DNA of 44,860 nt from a virus: IMG/VR virus record IMGVR_UViG_3300046674_000115, positions 1-44,860 of that record, one strand, 5' to 3'. Below the pieces are notes generated by a model that did no database searches, was not told where the DNA came from, and was given only the letters and a program-made list of their open reading frames with translations. The translations under genes were made by a program, and so were the position numbers. Positions 41,938 to 44,860 of the stretch are shown in pieces; within the stretch, counting starts at the first letter, position 1, and every line of letters begins with the position of its first letter.

Positions 41938-43585
41938 GCTGACTGCGGATCAATTAAAGGCCCGCAAGCGGCTTCTCGACGACTTTGAGTTCTACGCCAA
42001 GCACTGTGTGAAGATCAGGACGAAGCAGGGCAAGATTACCCCGCTCGTCTTGAACCGCGTGCAGAAGCGTTTCGCTAAAGCAATCATCAAGCAACAGTTG
42101 GAAACCGGCAAGGTCCGCTTCGTTGTGCTCAAAGCACGACAGCAGGGCCTCTCGACGGTTATCTCTGCGTGGCAATACTGGTGGCTCTCTCAGCGCAAGG
42201 CTCAGAAGGGCCTCGTTATGGCGCACGAGGGCGACAGCACCACAACGCTGCTCGATATGTACCGTCGTATCCACGACAACGTACCAGACATCGTTCGCCC
42301 AAGCACAAAGTATCTCTCACGTAACGAATTGACGTTCGACAAGCTCGACAGCGGCCTCCGGGTAGCTACCGCAGGCGGTCGCGGCGTTGCCCGTGGTGAA
42401 ACGCTTACTGTGGCTCATCTGTCCGAAGTGGCCTTCTGGCCCCCGGCGTTCGCAGCAACGAACTTCAACGGTCTGGTGCAGGCTATCCCTGAAGAAGACG
42501 GCACGGCCATCTTCCTCGAAAGCACGGCACAGGGCGTCACGGGTAAGTTCTACGAGATGTACCAAGGTGCCGCCATCAAGGATCACCGCTGGAACGGCTA
42601 CGAAGTCTTCTTCTCAGCGTGGTTCGAAAGCGATGAGTACCGCGAGACAGCTCCTACAGATTTCGAGCGGACGCCTGAAGAAGAGCTGATGCTGAAGCAA
42701 TTCGCTCCGCTGCTTAACAGCAACGATCAGCTCTACTGGCGGCGTAAGAAGGTAGCTACGAACGGTCTTGAACTGTTCAAGCAGGAATACCCAGCGACCC
42801 CAGAGGAAGCCTTCCTCAGCACGGGCCGTCCAATCTTCAACAACGACTACATACAGTCTCGGTTGGTGGCCATTAAGCCTCCTATTGCCCTGATGGCGGT
42901 TGAAGAGAGCTTCGACAACTCGACAGGAAAGCCCCTTCCTCTGCGTGTGCTCCGAGAGAACCCACGTGGTGAACTGAAGGTCTACTATAAAGTCGATCCT
43001 AAAGAGACATACGTGATCGGTGCCGACGTTGGCATGGGCCTTCGTCAAGGCGTCAAGGGCCGCAAGGATGGTGACCCGTCCGTTGCCCAAATCCTCGACA
43101 GCAAGAAGCGTCAAGTAGCCGTATGGCGTGGCCTAGCGCATCCCGACGTGTTCGCGCGAATCCTAATTACCCTCGGATATCATTACAACAGCGCGCTAAT
43201 CGCGCCTGAGCGGAACAACCACGGCCTAGTGACGTGCGTTGCTCTGCGTGATGCCGACTATCCTTATCTATACACGGACCAGGTAGAGGGCACCCTCGAT
43301 CCTGAGAAGGACACGATCAACCTTGGCTTCTTCACGAGTGAACGCACCAAGCCTCTGATCATCGACGGTCTGCGAGCCTGCGACCGCGAAAAGCAGATTG
43401 AGATTAACGACGAGACCACGCTGAAGGAAATGATGACGTTCGTCGTCACCGAAGCTGGCCGCATGGAAGCCGAAGGTGGCTCACACGACGACTGTGTGAT
43501 GTCACTCGCCATCGCGAACTACGCGCACGAGGGAACATGGACCCCCGTGGAAGTCTCAGACGAATTTTACACCCAAGCAATTTAA
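41930..43585 (+). CDS. terL: Terminase large subunit
   Basis: The product is 551 residues. The ATPase has a Walker A variant, Leu-Lys-Ala-Arg-Gln-Gln-Gly-Leu-Ser-Thr (residues 67-76), and an acidic Walker B region before Ile-Phe-Leu-Glu-Ser-Thr-Ala-Gln-Gly. The C-terminal nuclease (RNase H fold) has Ile-Gly-Ala-Asp-Val-Gly-Met-Gly (about residue 366), Glu-Arg-Asn-Asn-His-Gly, and Gly-Gly-Ser-His-Asp-Asp-Cys-Val-Met-Ser (about 518). It translocates and cuts DNA into the procapsid through the portal. Confidence 0.95.
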   Translation: MSELTADQLKARKRLLDDFEFYAKHCVKIRTKQGKITPLVLNRVQKRFAKAIIKQQLETGKVRFVVLKARQQGLSTVISAWQYWWLSQRKAQKGLVMAHEGDSTTTLLDMYRRIHDNVPDIVRPSTKYLSRNELTFDKLDSGLRVATAGGRGVARGETLTVAHLSEVAFWPPAFAATNFNGLVQAIPEEDGTAIFLESTAQGVTGKFYEMYQGAAIKDHRWNGYEVFFSAWFESDEYRETAPTDFERTPEEELMLKQFAPLLNSNDQLYWRRKKVATNGLELFKQEYPATPEEAFLSTGRPIFNNDYIQSRLVAIKPPIALMAVEESFDNSTGKPLPLRVLRENPRGELKVYYKVDPKETYVIGADVGMGLRQGVKGRKDGDPSVAQILDSKKRQVAVWRGLAHPDVFARILITLGYHYNSALIAPERNNHGLVTCVALRDADYPYLYTDQVEGTLDPEKDTINLGFFTSERTKPLIIDGLRACDREKQIEINDETTLKEMMTFVVTEAGRMEAEGGSHDDCVMSLAIANYAHEGTWTPVEVSDEFYTQAI

Positions 43586-43597
43586 CCAAGGACCCTA

Positions 43598-44860
43598 ATG
43601 GCTCAGAAGCCAAGTATTCTTAGGGACGCAGAAATCCTCACACGAGTTCAGGCTAAGGCTACCACTAGCGTTAGTTGGTTCGACAGCCGTCTCGCACGAG
43701 AGCGAGAGCGCGTCACTCGCTACCTCAACGGGGACCTCCCGAAGCGTACTTCAGAGGGCTCCTCGTCCTATGTATCATCCGACGTCTACGACAGCGTAGA
43801 GATGATGCGTTCGCAGTTGCTGGAAGTGTTCGCGGGCGGCGACCAAATCGCTGTGTTCGATCCTGATCAGGACATGAACGCCGAAGTCTGCCGTGTAGCG
43901 ACCGAATATGCGTCATACGTGATCTTCCGAGAGAATGAAGGTTACAACATCTTCAACAGCGTCATGCACGACGGCCTAACGGCCCGCGCTGGCGTGGTCA
44001 AGGTGTACTGGCAAGAGAAGTACGAATACGCCGAAGAGACCTTCGAAGGTATCTCAGGTGCCGATGCACACGCCCTTGCGTCTCAGGAAGATGTCGATGA
44101 GTTCGACGCGACCGAAAGCGAACTTGGTAGCGATATGTTCAGCGGGACACTCATGCGAAAGCGTGATGTCTCCAAGGTCTGCATTGACCCTATCGCTCCA
44201 GAAGAGTTCCTAATCGAGCCTCTGGCAACCAGCATCTTCTCGGCCAACTACACAGGCCATCGCACGCCTAAGACGCGCGCTGAGCTGATTGAGATGGGCT
44301 ATAAGAAGAGCATCGTTGAAGCCATCCCGGCTGACGACGCCAAGGAACTGCAATTCAGCCCAGAAGTTCTCGCACGTACATCACCTACCCATGGCGTCGA
44401 AGGCTCCGATGAGCCAATCCAGAACGAACTGGAATACGTGGTCTACTACGAGAACTACGTGAAGATGCAGATTGATGCAGGGAAGGGCGTCAGACTTTAC
44501 AAGGTATGCTACGCTGGCAACACGCTGCTCGACAAGCAGGAGGTAGATAAGCCTCCGTTTATCGCCTACGTGCCTCTGCCAATCCCTCACGTCTTCTACG
44601 GCAACAACTACGCCGCCCGCGTGATCCACACGCAGAACGCACGCACTGTATTGTTCCGGGGCGTACTTGATCACACTGCTATCACTACGAACCCGCGATG
44701 GGCCGTGGTCAACGGCGGTCTGATGAACCCGCGCGAACTCTTAGACAACCGCCTTGGTGGTGTCGTCAACGTGCGCCGTCCCGACAGCGTTACGCCGTTC
44801 CAACAGAACAACCTGAACCCCTACGTGTTCAATGTTCTAGGGATGCTTACTGAGAACAAC
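43598..44860 (+). CDS. Portal protein, N-terminal part (continues at position 1)
   Basis: The gene starts at ATG 43598 and runs off the window end, continuing at base 1 to 910, for 681 residues in total. The opening Val-Ser-Trp-Phe-Asp-Ser-Arg-Leu-Ala-Arg-Glu-Arg, Tyr-Leu-Asn-Gly-Asp-Leu-Pro, Ser-Ser-Asp-Val-Tyr-Asp-Ser-Val-Glu-Met-Met-Arg-Ser-Gln-Leu, and Phe-Ala-Gly-Gly-Asp-Gln fits P22-type portals. It follows terminase directly, as usual. The last 127 bases of the window repeat bases 1-127. Confidence 0.9.
   Translation, partial: MAQKPSILRDAEILTRVQAKATTSVSWFDSRLARERERVTRYLNGDLPKRTSEGSSSYVSSDVYDSVEMMRSQLLEVFAGGDQIAVFDPDQDMNAEVCRVATEYASYVIFRENEGYNIFNSVMHDGLTARAGVVKVYWQEKYEYAEETFEGISGADAHALASQEDVDEFDATESELGSDMFSGTLMRKRDVSKVCIDPIAPEEFLIEPLATSIFSANYTGHRTPKTRAELIEMGYKKSIVEAIPADDAKELQFSPEVLARTSPTHGVEGSDEPIQNELEYVVYYENYVKMQIDAGKGVRLYKVCYAGNTLLDKQEVDKPPFIAYVPLPIPHVFYGNNYAARVIHTQNARTVLFRGVLDHTAITTNPRWAVVNGGLMNPRELLDNRLGGVVNVRRPDSVTPFQQNNLNPYVFNVLGMLTENN
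44734..44860. repeat. Terminal copy of the 127-bp contig overlap (3' end)
   Basis: Identical to bases 1-127; see that entry. It lies inside the portal gene, so it cannot be a normal phage terminal repeat between operons. Confidence 0.95.

Noticed and set aside
1-44860. CRISPR arrays, insertion sequences or rRNA genes
   Set aside because: None were seen on reading both strands; no transposase or Cas-like protein is encoded.

Overview
The window is one complete phage genome laid out as a closed contig. Bases 1-127 are repeated exactly at 44734-44860, so the unique length is 44,733 bp and the portal gene runs across the join. It is a podovirus-like temperate phage. It has a T7-type replication and transcription core: single-subunit RNA polymerase, family A DNA polymerase, primase-helicase, gp2.5-type SSB, endonuclease I, 5'-3' exonuclease and ATP ligase. 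The structural module looks like phages with an SU10/phiEco32-type capsid protein and a P22-type portal. There is also a tyrosine integrase. Beside the integrase lies the 5' half of a tRNA-Ser(UGA) gene, a likely attP core. The host is probably an alphaproteobacterium; this is inferred from the style of the tRNA fragment and the kinds of small genes, and is not proven.

Layout. Two long convoys diverge from a non-coding hub at about 32.44-33.27 kb and converge on a bidirectional terminator at about 9.0 kb. The minus-strand convoy runs from 32.4 down to 9.15 kb. First come early and lysogeny-type genes (an ArdA-like protein, small unknowns, a MarR-like regulator, a lipoprotein), then the integrase, attP and RNA polymerase. 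A long run of small accessory genes follows, including exported and membrane proteins. The replication genes come next, then a late accessory block with a Tad2-like anti-Thoeris protein, a DUF4406 protein, a dATP/dGTP diphosphohydrolase-like protein, an HslV-like peptidase, a possible 2OG oxygenase and a very compact DNA ligase. Most neighbours overlap by 1-4 bases (ATGA, TAATG, GTGA, TTGA and once CTGA), so translational coupling is the rule and supports many start choices and tiny genes.

The plus-strand convoy starts at a promoter resembling the SP6 late promoter (about 33.19-33.21 kb) and a 21-codon leader ORF. It continues through a tail-collar fibre, tail nozzle, ejection proteins (one with a lytic transglycosylase domain), terminase small and large subunits and the portal. 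It then crosses the join to the scaffold, major capsid, adaptor, long tail fibre and a secreted SGNH esterase, and ends with the lysis cassette (GH108 endolysin and holin-like proteins).

How it works together (inference). Host RNA polymerase would read the leftward early genes from a sigma70-like promoter near 32.5 kb. The phage polymerase would then read the rightward late genes. Palindromic and repeated motifs in the hub, and a motif shared by the sites upstream of the early genes, integrase and RNA polymerase, suggest a repressor circuit, but no classical CI-like repressor was recognised. The best leads for new biology are the attP carrying a tRNA 5' half with its own promoter-like sequence, the hub repeats, the set of exported proteins, non-AUG starts (CTG for DNA polymerase), and the HslV-like and oxygenase-like genes.
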